Shown: in pieces, positions 9,456-20,676 of the stretch
Position numbering within the stretch: position 1 is the stretch's first letter
Layout: each line of letters opens with the position of its first letter
From: Hyaloraphidium curvatum
Taxonomy: Eukaryota; Monoblepharomycota; Hyaloraphidiomycetes; Hyaloraphidiales; Hyaloraphidiaceae
Assembly (NCBI GenBank): GCA_025558095.1
Contig: JAIVFI010000036.1
Location: 372,001-436,000 of the forward strand
Direction of reading: 5' to 3'
DNA: 64,000 nt
Made by a program: the position numbers and the translations under genes
Notes under the pieces: generated by a model
What the model was told of the DNA's origin: nothing
Seen by the model: only the letters and a program-made list of their open reading frames with translations
Databases searched by the model: none

Positions 9456-11779
9456 TCATTCCATTTCCACCTCGCCACCCAAAAGATCGCTCAGCTGGAA
9501 AACCGCCTCCTCCCCCGCGTCGTCCCCGGGCTCGTCCCACGCGAGGCCCGAGTCGCCAAAGATCGCCTCGTCCACCGCGCCAAAGTCACCCGTCGGCGGT
9601 GCCGATTCGGCCTTCCTGGCCGCCAGCTCCGCCATCTCCTTCTCGAACCCCTCGAACTCGTAGTCGCCCGGCGCGAGGTCGACAAAGAGCAGCAGCGCCT
9701 CGGCGTCCTCGAGCTTGGGCGGCGGGCCCGACCCGTTGTCCTGCAGGTTGTGCGGGAAGCCCGGGTCGTCCGCTTCGCTGGACAGGAAGAGCGCCTCGAC
9801 GTTAACAGGGACGCCGTTGGCAGGCTTGCGGAGCTTGTGCCGGCTCAGGAACTGCGCGATGTACTCCACGGGGGTCGGCAGGTTCGCAAGCCTCCGCTCT
9901 GCAAGAAAAAGCTGAGTCAGCGACGGATCGGGCGAGGGAGGGGAGGACGAAAGAGCTCACCTTCGTCTTCCACCGATCCGGTGACAGACGGGGAATCCAA
10001 GTTCACGACCGTCACCGGATCGACCGGCGCCGGGCCCTCCTCCCGCGGCCGCTTCGTTCCCGCAACCGGTTTCACGACCCCGGCCGGCGCAGTCTGTCTG
10101 GCCACCATCAGGCTCGCCTGCAGCACCTGCTCCATGCGCGCCGTCTCCTCCGGCGACAGCCGCGCCCGGTAGATCTGCTGCCGCAGCGTTTCCTCCGGGT
10201 ATCCCTGCGCGATCCCGGCATTCAAGATGTCCACGAGGTTCGCCGGCGGCCTCTCCGGGCGTCCCTGCACGGCCATGGCGCGCCCGGCGGCGACCACAGC
10301 GACCGAGGGGCTCGCGCCGGCCTTCCCCTGCGCGGTCTGTTCGCGCACGACCTGCAGATGGTCCGTTACCTGCTTGAAGATGGCCACGAACTGTTCCCGG
10401 ATGGCCGCAAGCGAGCTCTCCGTCACATAGAACTTGTTCTTCGGCAGGCCCTGCTCGAATTGGTACTGCAACATTTGGATCTTGCGATGGGCCAAGGGTC
10501 GTCAGCGTGCGATCGCCAGGACATCCGCCGCACTCACCATGTGCCGCAGAAGCTCCTCGCTCTTCTGCTTGTTCGGAATCTGCACTCTGTTGTTCACCAA
10601 GACGTGAAGCGTCTGCTTCATCTTTTCGAGGATGGCCGCCGGCTTGTAGGCCTCGTAAGCCTGCCTCAGCCTCTTCTTCTCATCCAACGAGAGATTCTGC
10701 ATCTCGTTCAATTTCATGCCCGAAGGCAAGATGACCGTGCCGGCTTCCTCCTGGGCGGAGTTTCCGAATCCCATGCCTCCGGGAGGGCTCCTTCCTTGGC
10801 CCCGCGTGGGATCAGCAGGAGGAGCGGGCCGCTGGCGAACCTGCGGCGTTCCGCCCGTCGCTGCCAACTTCAGCTGCTGCTGCTTTAGCTGCTGCTGCAT
10901 CAGCATCTGTTGCGCGTGCGCCGCCACCCCGGCGCCGCCCGCACCCGGCCGCGCCGCGGCGGCGCTGCCGCCTGCCAGGGCCTTCTGCAGCTCAATCGCT
11001 TGGTTCTTGACTTGCCCCGTAGAAGCCGACTGCGACCAAGCGGACTGCTGCGTCTGCGGTTGGTGCAGTTGTTGAGCTGCTTGGATCGCCGCGACATTCG
11101 CATTGGCCCCTCCAGCCCGGCCTCCCCGCGCAGCGCCCTGTACCGGAAACCCTGCCGCCGGCCTCGCAAAGTTCTGACCGGGTTTGGCGTTGGGAGGCAA
11201 GGTGATTACAAGACCCGGGTCTGAAAAAGTCGAATGAGCGATGGGCGTTGCGAGGGACCGCGTAGCCACGTACTCGACGATCCCGGTACGGGGGTCTTCG
11301 ACACCGGCACCGGAGCGGCTGCTTGGCGACCTTGTGCGGTGCGCGGTGCTGCCGTAAGGACGGTCTTCACCTGGGCCATGTAGTCGTCCCTGTCCGTTGC
11401 ATTCGCGAAGATCCGCGTCTCCAAATTTGGAACGTCGGCCGTTATCCCGTTCGCCGTCAGGGTCTGTTCGCTGCATTGCAATGACCATTAGACCCCTGCC
11501 TTCCCACACCGGCCGAACCACCCACAGAAGGTTTCTGATGCCCAGTCGCTCCTGCTGGTCCGGCTTCGAATTGTCGACATAGGCCTGCTGCTGGGCCAGC
11601 AGTTGCTGGGTTTGTACAGGAATCTGCATGCCGGTCCGCGCAAAAAGCTGCTGCAGCTGCGCCTGGCTGAGGCTGGCCAGGTTTGAGAGGTTGGCGTTGC
11701 CCTGGCCGGCGGGCCGGCTCCCCAGCATCGCCTGCCCCGCCAGAGCGGCCATGTTGGCCGGATAACCAGTGCCGCTCAT
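9456..11779 (-). CDS. Glutamine-rich nuclear protein, possibly Mediator tail Med15-like
   Basis: Five exons in transcription order: 11779-11526, 11470-11274, 11220-10538, 10480-9961 and 9898-9456, total 698 aa. The donor at 10537 is GTGAGT with a CGCTGAC branch point, so the in-frame TGA near 10502 is intronic; acceptor 10481 (AAG) could instead be 10466 (CAG). Splicing exons 1 and 2 creates LGIRNLLEQTLTANGI followed by LETRIFANATDRDDYMAQV, which resembles the KIX helix region of Med15 proteins. Next come Gln- and Ala-rich stretches, then two helical blocks (KKRLRQAYEAY; FVAIFKQVTDHLQ) and an acidic C-terminus. A transcription coactivator role is inferred from these traits; the family assignment is weak. 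Confidence 0.45.
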
Positions 11780-12642
11780 ATAAAGAGCGATGGTCCGATG
11801 CAGAGTTCTGTAGAGGCCACTGTCCCGGAGCGCGAGGACCGAGCCCTGCGAAAGTCCGGCCCCGACTGTCCGCGCTCCCTGCCGTCCACGCGCTCTCCCC
11901 ACGCCCGCTAGGAGCAGCCAAGGATTAATGTAGTCCGCGGCTGCCTCCCAATCGCCGGGCAATCGAGGCCGTCGACGCTGGGAGGCGACGAGGCGATGCG
12001 CAAATGGCAAGGGATCGATCGCGCGGGCGTGCATGCACTGGCCACCCCTGCTTGAGAGCACGCCTGATTTCTCGGATTCAGCTGGCGGGGTATCGTGTTC
12101 GGTCGTTCATCCTCAATCCGGTACATCATCCAAAGCCCAAAGATCGGAATCGAAAGAAAGTACATCGACCGTGAAGGAGCTTCTGTCGCCCATCACATCC
12201 TGCTCCGAGCTTCCCCTAGAGCCTGCTCGAGCGATCCGCACGCAGGCGCAGGAGAAGGGTCGGGGTCGTCGGGTGGGGTCGGGGGGTCGGCGGAAGCGGT
12301 GGCTTCGAAACCTTCTTGCGCGGGGGTGCCGGCGAGGCCGAAGTGAGCAATTTCAGGACATCCCTGACCAACAAGGGTCGCCCCGAGCGGCCCTGCCCGG
12401 ACCACAGGGCCGACGGGTCTGGGGCACGGCGGAACGGGGTGATTGGGGGGAGGTCGGCCTAACAAGCCACACGCGAAACGATTCACTCGTCTCCAAAACC
12501 CAACGACCCACGAATTCGCATTGCTCGCGACGACGAAAGATGACATCCAACTAGTACGTGCCAAAAGATCCCCATCCAAGTCTCCCGCCCGCCGGTCCCC
12601 TTCCCGAATCATGCCGAACCCGATCCCTACCCCCCGCCCCGC
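11780..12642. other. Intergenic region, no firm gene
   Basis: About 860 bp upstream of the glutamine-rich gene. On the minus strand a short acidic frame ends near 12112 (TVDVLSFDSDLWALDDVPD) and a Pro-rich frame lies at 12193-12612. They could be exons of a small gene, but I could not join them convincingly. Confidence 0.3.
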
Positions 12643-13636
12643 TCAGTCCTCGCAATCGTCCAGGCTCGGCGTCTTTGCCCGCTCCTCCACCGGCCGGCTG
12701 TTCCAAGCCGACAGCAGCGCCTCCGCCTTCGGGCTCCCGAGCTTGGGGAGCTCGCCGAAGTAGCGGGTACAGATCGTAGGTGTCGGGCTTCACCAGGACG
12801 CCCGCCGCCGCCGCCTCCCCGCCCTCGCCGAGGCCCCAGTGCTCCGGGTACACTGTTGGATGTAGTAGCCGGCCCTGCGGACGACCCAGGGCTTGCCGAA
12901 GCACTGCTTCCCGGCGCGGGCGCGGAAGCACTGCCACGCCGTTGCTCTCCAGAATCTCGCCGCACCCGCCTTCGCAGAGCTGGAGGATCCCGTTCTTGCC
13001 GAAAGCGCGGGCGGCCGGGTCGACCGTGACGGCGCGCACGTAGCACTCGGGTCCGCAGCACTCAGGCCAGAGGCGCTTTTCCGGGGACGCGCGCCTGCAA
13101 CGCCGGCGGTCAGCTTTGCCGCGAGCGCTTCGGCGCCGCACCCACTCGGTCATCTTCATGCAGTGCTCGCAGGCAATCATGCCCTTCTCGTAGCCCTGCT
13201 CGTACTCGTCCGTCCGGCACGCCGTGAAGTAGTAGAACAGGTCCGACGAGGGCGACGGGGCGCTCAGGAAGTCGACGCGCACCTCGCTGGCCGCGGATGC
13301 ATCGTCAGCCCGCCATTTCCGCGCCGGCCCTCCCGGTACCCACCGCTGGAAAACCGGGATGAAGAAGCCCAGAGACATCGAGCCGGCCGTTGCCCCCGGG
13401 ACGCTGGACGTTGCCTCGCCGCCCGAGCCGTCTGACATCGCATCGTCGTCGGGGCCGCTTGATTCCGATACGTCCGTCGGCCAGAGGTCGCTGTGCTGGG
13501 AGGACACGTCGGTGCCGGCGTCGGACGCCGCGCCCCCGCCGCCCGCGCTCCCGCCGCCCGCAACCCCGCCGCCCGCGCTCGTGCCGGTGCCGGCGCCCTT
13601 TTCCCCGGCCTTCTTGCCGAGGCCGGGCAGCGCCAT
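12643..13636 (-). CDS. Cysteine-rich protein of unknown function, exon structure unresolved
   Basis: The start at 13636 opens a frame with a low-complexity Gly/Ala/Ser N-terminus, then DLFYYFTACRTDEYEQGYE, CEHCMKMTEW, WPECCGPECYVRAV and LCEGGCGEILESNG, so paired cysteines suggest a metal-binding fold. Downstream, plausible coding segments sit in a second frame (GKPWVVRRAGYYIQQ near 12860, RYFGELPKLGSPKAEALL near 12760, ending DDCED at 12643). Joining them needs one or two introns that I could only place tentatively (for example donor at 12853 and acceptor at 12788). Alternatively the gene carries a frameshift. I do not recognise the family. Confidence 0.4.
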
Positions 13637-13746
13637 CGTCCGGGGGCCGCGGGGAGAAGTCGGTCGAGTCACCGCACCCAAAAGAAAAGCCTCACAAAAC
13701 ATCAAAGAGGACATTGTATTTGCGAGGACCGGCACTCATCAGTACA

Positions 13747-15726
13747 TCAGTACATCACTTGCGGGCGACGAATCGAGATGGTCAGAAGCGAAAACAAGCG
13801 CCGAACAGGCCACCCACGAGGCTCGTCGTGCTCGCTCAGCCGGCTGAGGTGCAGGTACGCATCCGTGCCGTACCCCTCCATCGAAATGAGCTTCAGATCG
13901 CCGCCAAAGTAGCGCGCATAGCAGCGCGAGATTGGCAAGCCGTATCCGAAGCCTGGTCGGCTGTTAGCGGGCCCGCGTCTCAGCCAGCCCGAAAACCCAC
14001 CTGCCATGGGCGCCTTGAAGTCGTTCTTGGCGTAGTTGTCGTCCAGCATCGGAGTCGTTGCGGTGGTGTACATATATGTCCAGCTAAATTTAGGTAGTTG
14101 ACCAATCGCAGTCGAGTAAACCATGGAGGAGCCAAGAGAATCAAAATGGACATCAACATAGCCACAACACCTAAAACTCACACCATGGGCATTCCAGAGC
14201 GGGGGATGCCGCCGCCCTCGTCCGAGATCTTGATGGTGATGTCTTGGACGCCCTCGGCGACGATGACCTTCACCACCGGCCAGTCCCCGATTCCGTCGTC
14301 CGGCTCGAACCCGTAGCGCTCCACCACCGCCCGCAGCGAGTTCTTCAACAGCTCAAAGAGCATGTGGTGAAGATGGGACGGCACGTACATGAACTCGGTG
14401 TCGTCCTTGCCGGCGGGGAAAATCAGCTCCACCCTCGGCCCCTCGTACAGTCCGAAGTAGTCGCGGCAGATGAAGCGGGCATCATCGATGGCCTCGCTGC
14501 AAACGCGCTTCAGAGAAGTCCGTGTGCAAATGATCCCGACATAGTCGGGTTTGTTGGTGGGGGAATTGGAGACGGAGGCTTGTTGGAGGGCAACGTGCTG
14601 TCCAATCAGCATACGAATACCAATCCGAGAAAGATAGAAGCGGTCCAGAAAGCTCTGGATGCTGCGGGGAAGGAGTGCAGGGAGGTTGGTAGGTGCGGTC
14701 GGTGCGGAGCTTTGCCGCCAGTGCTCCTTCAGTTCCAGAATGCCCTGGGCTGAAGACAAATGCCGTTAGGATACGGGCTGAAGACGCGACAAAGCTCAAC
14801 ACCGACCGACGGTGGAAACGACGGGGTCGTGCCGTCGCTTGATGTTCTCCAGGCAATTCGCAAACTGCTGGTTGTACTCAATTACCGCAGGGGGAACGTC
14901 CTTCGGCTCGTCCTTCATTGGCGCAAAGTACTTTCCCGTGACAGAAGGTCCCAAAAGGTCCTGCTGCGGGGCCGAAACGGCAGCAGCCTCCGCCGTCGGT
15001 GGCGGCGGCGGAGTGTTGGGGTTCGCGTTCTCGGAACCCTTCCCTCCGCCGAACAGGCGCCCAAAAAGTCCTCCACCGCCCTGTTGTGTCGTCTTCCGCA
15101 GACTGTTTGGCAAGTAGGGTGACTGGTCCGCAGTGGGAGCTGGGAGTGGCACGGACGACCGCCGTCAGTAACGGCAACCGGCCTTCCCAAGGGCCGGAAA
15201 GCACCTTCCAACAAAGGTGTGACGTCCTTCCGACGGTTGCTGGTGAAATGTGACGGAATTCCGTACACCTCGGCCGACGGGAACTCGACCAGGTCCTGGA
15301 ACGACTTCGAGTACCAGTCCTTGACCTTGATGACCGAAGGCATGCTAGACAGCTCGTACGGGAGGTTGTCGAGCTCCACGACCCGATGTGCCAAGCGAAT
15401 GGGCATCTCCTCCCGGAGGAACTGCGTGGCCCGCAGGATCATGATGGGAGACGGCGTCCTCCCTGTGTTTGACCTCTGGTCAACACCGTGCCCCGTCGGC
15501 ACTCCACGCGGTGCGGATCGGAGCTCACCAAACTCCACCATCTGTTGGTAGGGTCGTGTAGGCCACAGAATGTGCGGCAGCGTGTGGACAGACGAGGTCA
15601 GCAAATCACGTGCGGACGCTGGTCCGTGTCCGTCCCGACCTGGTGGATCGAGACGCCCGTCTGCGGGTACTGCGCCATAAGGCGCACTTTGTCGGCGACC
15701 CATGGGGCCACACGAGATGCACTCAT
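13747..15726 (-). CDS. Mitochondrial pyruvate/branched-chain dehydrogenase kinase family
   Basis: Seven exons in order: 15726-15640, 15541-15529, 15462-15205, 15139-14807, 14749-14182, 14083-14001 and 13952-13747, total 515 aa. Spliced landmarks: YPQTGVSIHQMVEFG, FLREEMPIRLAHRV, IKRRHDPVVSTVAQG (across a GTCGGT-donor intron), YLSRIGIRMLIGQHVAL, the H/N box HLHHMLFELLKNSLRAVVE, the G1 box DEGGGIPRSGM, VWTYMYTTA, and GYGLPISRCYARYFGGDL. All belong to the GHKL-type PDK/BCKDK kinases, which phosphorylate the E1-alpha subunit of 2-oxoacid dehydrogenase complexes in the matrix. Exon 2 is only 13 nt. About 45 Gly/Pro-rich residues around LFGRLFGGGKG form an insertion relative to the usual kinase. 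Whether the substrate is PDH or BCKDH cannot be decided. Confidence 0.93.
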
Positions 15727-15858
15727 GGTCCCCGGCGGAGGGCCAACCAAAGTTTGCGGTTGAGTGCGGCGCGGCCGCGCGATCGTCCGCTGCCGACTCC
15801 GATCGCTCAAACAGGCCGGGGCGGCGACGGCTTGTTGAGCATTCGACGCCCGCCAACG
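15727..15858. promoter_or_regulatory. Divergent promoter region
   Basis: These 132 bp lie between the starts of the PDK-family kinase gene and the dimethylformamidase-like gene. They must carry both promoters; no motif stands out. Confidence 0.4.
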
Positions 15859-17603
15859 ATGACCACCGGAACTCAACTGCCGCACTTGCTGCCGCGCATC
15901 GAGGCCTACTGCTGGCCCTTGAGCGCGGTCGCGGGCGACAGCATCTCCGTGTATCTTTCGTCTCCCGGCCGACCCGATGCGGCCGTCGCTTACGAGGTCG
16001 TGCGACGGACGCGCACATCGGACCCAGACGGAGAGCTTGTCGCGCGTGAATCGGTCCCGGGAACGGTTCCCAGCTACCCTGTGCCGGAGGACGCGTCGAC
16101 TCACGGCTGTCGGTGGCCCTCGGCTTTCAATCTCACGGTGGAGGAGGGATGGATCAGCTCCTACTACGAGCTGAGGTTCCGCTTCGCTGATGGCACCGCG
16201 TCGAGCCCGCACTCGCGTTGCTTCTTCGTCGTGCGGCCCTCGGGCGCCAAGAGGGCCAAGATCCTCCTTGCGATAGCGTCCAACACCTACTGCGCGTACA
16301 ATGACCATCTCGGGAAGAACGTGTACGAGGGCCCGACACAGTCTTCGTGGCTCCGGCCTTGGGCTGCCGGCTTGCTGTTCAAGCCGCGGGGTCAGCCAGG
16401 GCGGCGAGTCGCCTTGCTGGACCCGAGCGGGACGGACGTCGACATGCGGACGCACGTTCGCTACCTGCGATCGAACGGGCTCACGTCGTGGGGCGGGAGT
16501 GCGGGCTTCCCGAACTACGAGGAGGACTTTACGCAGTGGCTCCACCGAGAGGGGTTCGACGCGGACTTTTGCACCAACGCGGACCTCGAGTTTCACCCGG
16601 AAGTGCTCGAGGGCAAGTCGCTGTATCTATCCGTCGGCCACGATGAGTACTGTGAGTTTGGAAGTGTGCCTATTGATGGGTTACCGTGCTGATCCCCTAG
16701 ACAGGGTCGAAGGGAATGCGAGATACCGTCGAAGGCTTCATTGCCCGGGGCGGTAATGTCGCCTTCTTCTCGGGCAACACGAGCTATTGGCAGGTCCGCT
16801 TGGAGGGCGAGCCGCTGAATGGCGCAGACGGCACCACCATGATCGCATGTGAGCTGTCATTCGCGTGATCTATTGAGCTGGCACTCAAGCGCATGGTGCA
16901 GACAAACAACAGTGGGAGAAGGATCCGATCCTGAAGGAGCCCGGGAAGCAGCACCTCGTCACCTCCATCTGGTCCGACACGCTGATCGGCCGCCCCGAAA
17001 ACCACATGACGGGCGTCAGCTTCGTGCGGGGTGGCTACAGCCGCATCAGGCGGAGGGTGCCGAAAGGCAGTGCCGGCTACAGGATCTATCGACCCGAGCA
17101 TTGGGTTTTTGAGGGCACACGGCTCGAGTATGGCGATGAGCTCGGCGCGGCAGCCACGATCGTGGGCTACGAGTGCGATGGCGTGGCGATGAGGATCGGC
17201 AAGGACGGGCGACCGGAGCCAACTGGCGAAGATGGCACTCCGGCAAGCTTCAAGATCCTCGGCCTTGCGCCTGCGGCACCCTTTACTCACGCTACCGCGG
17301 CGCGGCCCGTGGCGGTCGGAACCAGGGACGAAGTGGAGCACAATTCCTGGAGGACGGGGATTCCCGTCGAGCAGATCTCGTGAGTTGCTCGTGTCCGGCA
17401 TCGTTCGAACCGCTGGACTCACTTGCCGCAGGTACAATCACGCCGTGTTCGGTACGTGGACTCACGCCAGTGGAGGTGTCGTCGTCACCTCGGGGTGCAC
17501 CGATTGGCCGTGCGCCGTTGGCGTTGGCGACGAGACCGTCGATCGCGTGACGCGGAACATCATCGGCAAACTGTCGGGCGCTGGGTCAGGGAGCAAGCTT
17601 TGA
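15859..17603 (+). CDS. N,N-dimethylformamidase large-subunit-like protein
   Basis: Four exons: 15859-16651, 16705-16848, 16902-17379 and 17432-17603, total 528 aa; introns are 52-53 nt with GTGAGT or GTGAGC donors. Landmarks: SNTYCAYNDHLGKN, the junction VGHDEYW at exon 1/2, FIARGGNVAFFSGNT, and a C-terminal VFGTWTHASGG followed by CTDWPCA. These match the C-terminal domain family of bacterial N,N-dimethylformamidase beta subunits, which hydrolyse small amides using a mononuclear iron site. Substrate here is unknown and I could not verify the iron ligands. No signal peptide is evident. Bacterial relatives plus resident spliceosomal introns suggest an old horizontal acquisition (inference). 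Confidence 0.75.
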
Positions 17604-17612
17604 AGCTTTCAT

Positions 17613-17808
17613 GACCGGAATAGATTTGTCAGCGTGGAGGCGTGCCATGATCTGAGCCCGCGTCCGAACCAGGGAGCGCGCAGACTGATGAATCGAGCGT
17701 TGGTTAAGACAGGAACCGATTTGTCAATGCAGAGGTGTGCCATGGTCCGAGCCTGCGTCGCAATCCGAGGGACGTGCGCAGAGTCCGAGTGATGAGTCGC
17801 GTTGGGTT
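17613..17808. repeat. Imperfect tandem duplication upstream of SPB4
   Basis: Two diverged copies of about 95-100 bp, 17613-17705 and 17708-17808. Both contain GATTTGTCA, GTGCCATG, GAGCC, GCGTC and a GCGTTGG-type end, in the same order. They fill most of the gap between the preceding stop codon and the SPB4 start at 17854. Confidence 0.7.
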
Positions 17809-17853
17809 GGTCCGGTACAAACAAGCAAAGGCGGACTCGCGGACCGTCCCACG

Positions 17854-19763
17854 ATGGATTCCGTGGCATGTGCGGGGTCTTTCAAAGATGACCTGGATCC
17901 AAAGCTCTCGGAGACAACGTGCGTTGTGCTTTCGGGGCGCTTTCCAGGTCTCCTAAGTGCTCCCGCTCCGCCAGGCTCGAGACGCTGTCGCTCCTGGGTT
18001 TCACGCAAATGACCCCCGTCCAGTCGTCTGCGATACCTTTGTTCATGAAGAAGAAGGACGTTGTGGTCGAGGCAGTGACTGGTTCGGGGAAAACGCTCGC
18101 TTTTGTGATCCCAATCGTGGAGATGCTGCGGCGACGGGAGGTGCCCCTCAAGCGCAATCAGGTCGGGGCCATGATCATTAGCCCGACCCGGGAGCTCGCG
18201 CAGCAGATACATAATGTGGTCACCAAGTTCTGCGAAGGCCACGAGGACGTGCGGCACCTCACGCACGCCCTTTACATTGGAGGCAACGACCTCGAGGAGG
18301 ACATACGGAACTTTGTCCAGAACGGAGCGCACATCATCATTGGGACTCCCGGACGCCTCGAGGATTTGCTGGGAAGGAAAGGAGTCATGGATTTGAGGGA
18401 GTTTGAGGTCGTGGTCCTGGACGAGGCGGACCGTCTCCTCGACATGGGCTTCGAGAAGAAGCTCGCGGCAATCATGGGACACCTTCCGAAGCAGAGGCGT
18501 ACCGGCTTGTTTTCTGCGACCATGACCGACGCCCTTTCCGAGCTAGTCCGCACCGGGCTGCGGAATCCGGTGCGCGTGGTGGTCAAGGTCGCGAGCGCGA
18601 CCAGTGGACAGGAGCAGAGGACGCCCGAGTCGCTCGAGATCCGATACTCGTTCGCGGAACCGAGAGAGCGCCTGCCACGCCTCCTGGAGATGCTGATAGC
18701 GGAGAGGGACAAGAAGCACATCGTCTACATGGCGACGTGCGCCTGCGTGGACTACTTCTTCAAGGTCCTATCCACATTCAAGGAACTGAAGGAGTTTGGT
18801 CGGTTCAGTCTCCACGGGAAGATGGAGCAGAAGCGGCGCGAAGCGGTCTTTGCGAGCTTTCAGTCACACCCCGCCCCGGCCTTTCTGCTTTGCACGGACT
18901 TGGCGGCGCGGGGATTGGACGTTCCGGACGTGGACTCGGTGGTCCAGTTGGATCCGCCACAGGATCCAAAGATGTTCTCTCACCGCTGCGGCCGCACGGC
19001 GCGCTTGGGGAGACAAGGGAGGGCCGTCGTTTTCCTTTCAAAGAAGGAGGAGCCCTACGTGCAGTTTCTCAGGATTCGCAAAGTGCCTCTCGCGGAGTCG
19101 CGGTTCGCGGGTCCGATGGGGGAAAAGGAGCTGTCCGATTTCGAACTCAGGATTCGTTTGGCGGCGTCGAGGGATCGTGATGTTTTTGAGAAGGGGCTTA
19201 AGGCCTTTGTCAGCTACGTTCGGTTCTATCGCGAGCACCAGCTTGCCTACATCTTTGCGTTCAAGGCACTGGACTTCCAGGCCCTTGCCTTGGCTTTCGG
19301 ACTGTTGAGACTGCCGAAGATGCCCGAACTGAAGGCGCTCAAGTCGGCGATTGCTTTACCTGCGCCGCCCATGGACGATCTGGACTCGATTCCGTACGCG
19401 GACAAAGGGAGGGAGAAGCAGCGTCAAGCAAATCTCCAGACGAAACTAGCCGCGGGTGCGGGAGCGTCAAAGAAGCCGCACAGGCAGAAGCAGACTGAGG
19501 CATGGTCGAAGCAGAAGGAGGCGAAGCAACGGAAACAGGATCGCCGGGAGAAGAAGGACAAGAGGAAGGAAGCGATCGAGAAGGCCAAGGCCAGCGGCAC
19601 CTTTGTCGCGAAGGCGAAGCGGAAAGCCGACGAGGCCAGCGACGTGGAACGCGAGTGGAACGAGCTCGCCGCCGAGGAGAGACGAGCAAAGAAGAAGCGA
19701 AAGCAGGGGAAAGGGGCCGTCTCGGACTCGGATGACAGCAGCAGCGATGGAGACAGTGGCTAG
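17854..19763 (+). CDS. SPB4: DEAD-box RNA helicase Spb4 (DDX55)
   Basis: Two exons, 17854-17918 and 17975-19763, total 617 aa. The short first exon supplies DLDPKLSETT and the splice restores LETLSLLGFTQMTPVQ, the Q motif. Then AVTGSGKT (motif I), PTRELAQQ (Ia), TPGR, LDEADRLLDMGFE (II), SATMT (III), DLAARGLDVPDVDSVVQLD and HRCGRTARLGRQG (VI). The linker IPLFMKKKDVVVEAVTGSG and the long Lys-rich C-terminus after the DUF4217-like region are typical of Spb4. It works in the nucleolus on 27S pre-rRNA during 60S subunit assembly. Confidence 0.95.
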
Positions 19764-19866
19764 CTTTGTACCGACCAGCAGTACATTGGGCTTCACAACA
19801 TGGCAGTCAACTCCAAAGCATCAGTTGCGTACGCCAGTAGGACTACGTTCTACTGAAGGCGGCCCC

Positions 19867-20676
19867 CTACTCCGTGGCTGCGATTTCGTCCGTATCGCTG
19901 CGTTTGCCCGGGGTGCCGGGGCCCCGCACCGTCACTTTCGGCCTCTTGTTCAGCAAATCCAAGCCAGAATAGCCGTTCGGGTTCCAGTCTTGATTGAACT
20001 CCGGGATGACAGGGCCCTGTATGTTCGCGACCAGGAGCCGAGGACCAGTGAAGGATGACCTCCTTGGGCCAACCACGTTCACGTCCGCGCAATTTGCATA
20101 GAATTCCCTGTTACCTTGGGCGTTTATCCTGCGAATTTTTTGAGTCGAAGGCCTCATACAGCAGGGCAGCGTGGCTTACCAGTTCCAGCTGAAGATGCAG
20201 TTGTTGCAGGCAGGCAAATTCTTCGGAACGCTGAATGTGTACGACAGCGTGTCCAGGAGGCACTTCGTGCGAACCGTATGCAGAACCACAAAGGTCTTGC
20301 CGCCATCGTACGAGATGGCAAACTGGCAGTGACCACCGTGGTGCGTAGCGGACCCTTCAAGGGTGACGGTGAACCGGCGGCCGGAAGTGATGGTCGCCGT
20401 TCGCGGGCCAGCAGGCTTGCCCGCGCAAGGATAAGGCTTGTTCGGGTTGGAAAGGGGAGCCACGAGGTCATAGTCGATCTTGTCCTGCAGGTCGGTGTCA
20501 GGGACCCGTCCCGGAAGCGCATGAAAAAAAGGGAGACCAACCTCGGTCCAAAACTGAGGCGAGCCGTACTTGCTGCCGCGAGGCACGGGCGTCCGCATCA
20601 TCATGTGCCCCTGCACCGCTCCCGTTGCGGACAGGACCAGCGCCCCGAGGAGCGCGACGGCTAGTTTCGCGACCAT
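19867..20676 (-). CDS. Secreted lytic polysaccharide monooxygenase, AA11-like
   Basis: Two exons, 20676-20180 and 20128-19867, total 252 aa. A 23-residue signal peptide ends in AVQG and is followed directly by His24-Met-Met-Met-Arg-Thr-Pro. This places His at the mature N-terminus as required for the copper histidine brace. The second brace His lies in ATHHGGHCQFAISYDGGKTF. The intron falls inside SWNW, after which NREFYANCADVNV supplies the conserved axial-Tyr region. These patterns match AA11 enzymes, which oxidatively cleave chitin. Six cysteines support disulfide-bonded secretion. Chitin as the substrate is inferred from the family. Confidence 0.85.

Noticed and set aside
10481-10537. In-frame TGA in the glutamine-rich gene as a second selenocysteine codon
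   Set aside because: It lies inside a convincing intron with a GTGAGT donor and a CGCTGAC branch site; no Cys motif surrounds it.
12112-12612. Small minus-strand gene between the glutamine-rich and Cys-rich genes
   Set aside because: Two short frames could not be joined with convincing splice sites, so it is only mentioned in the intergenic entry.
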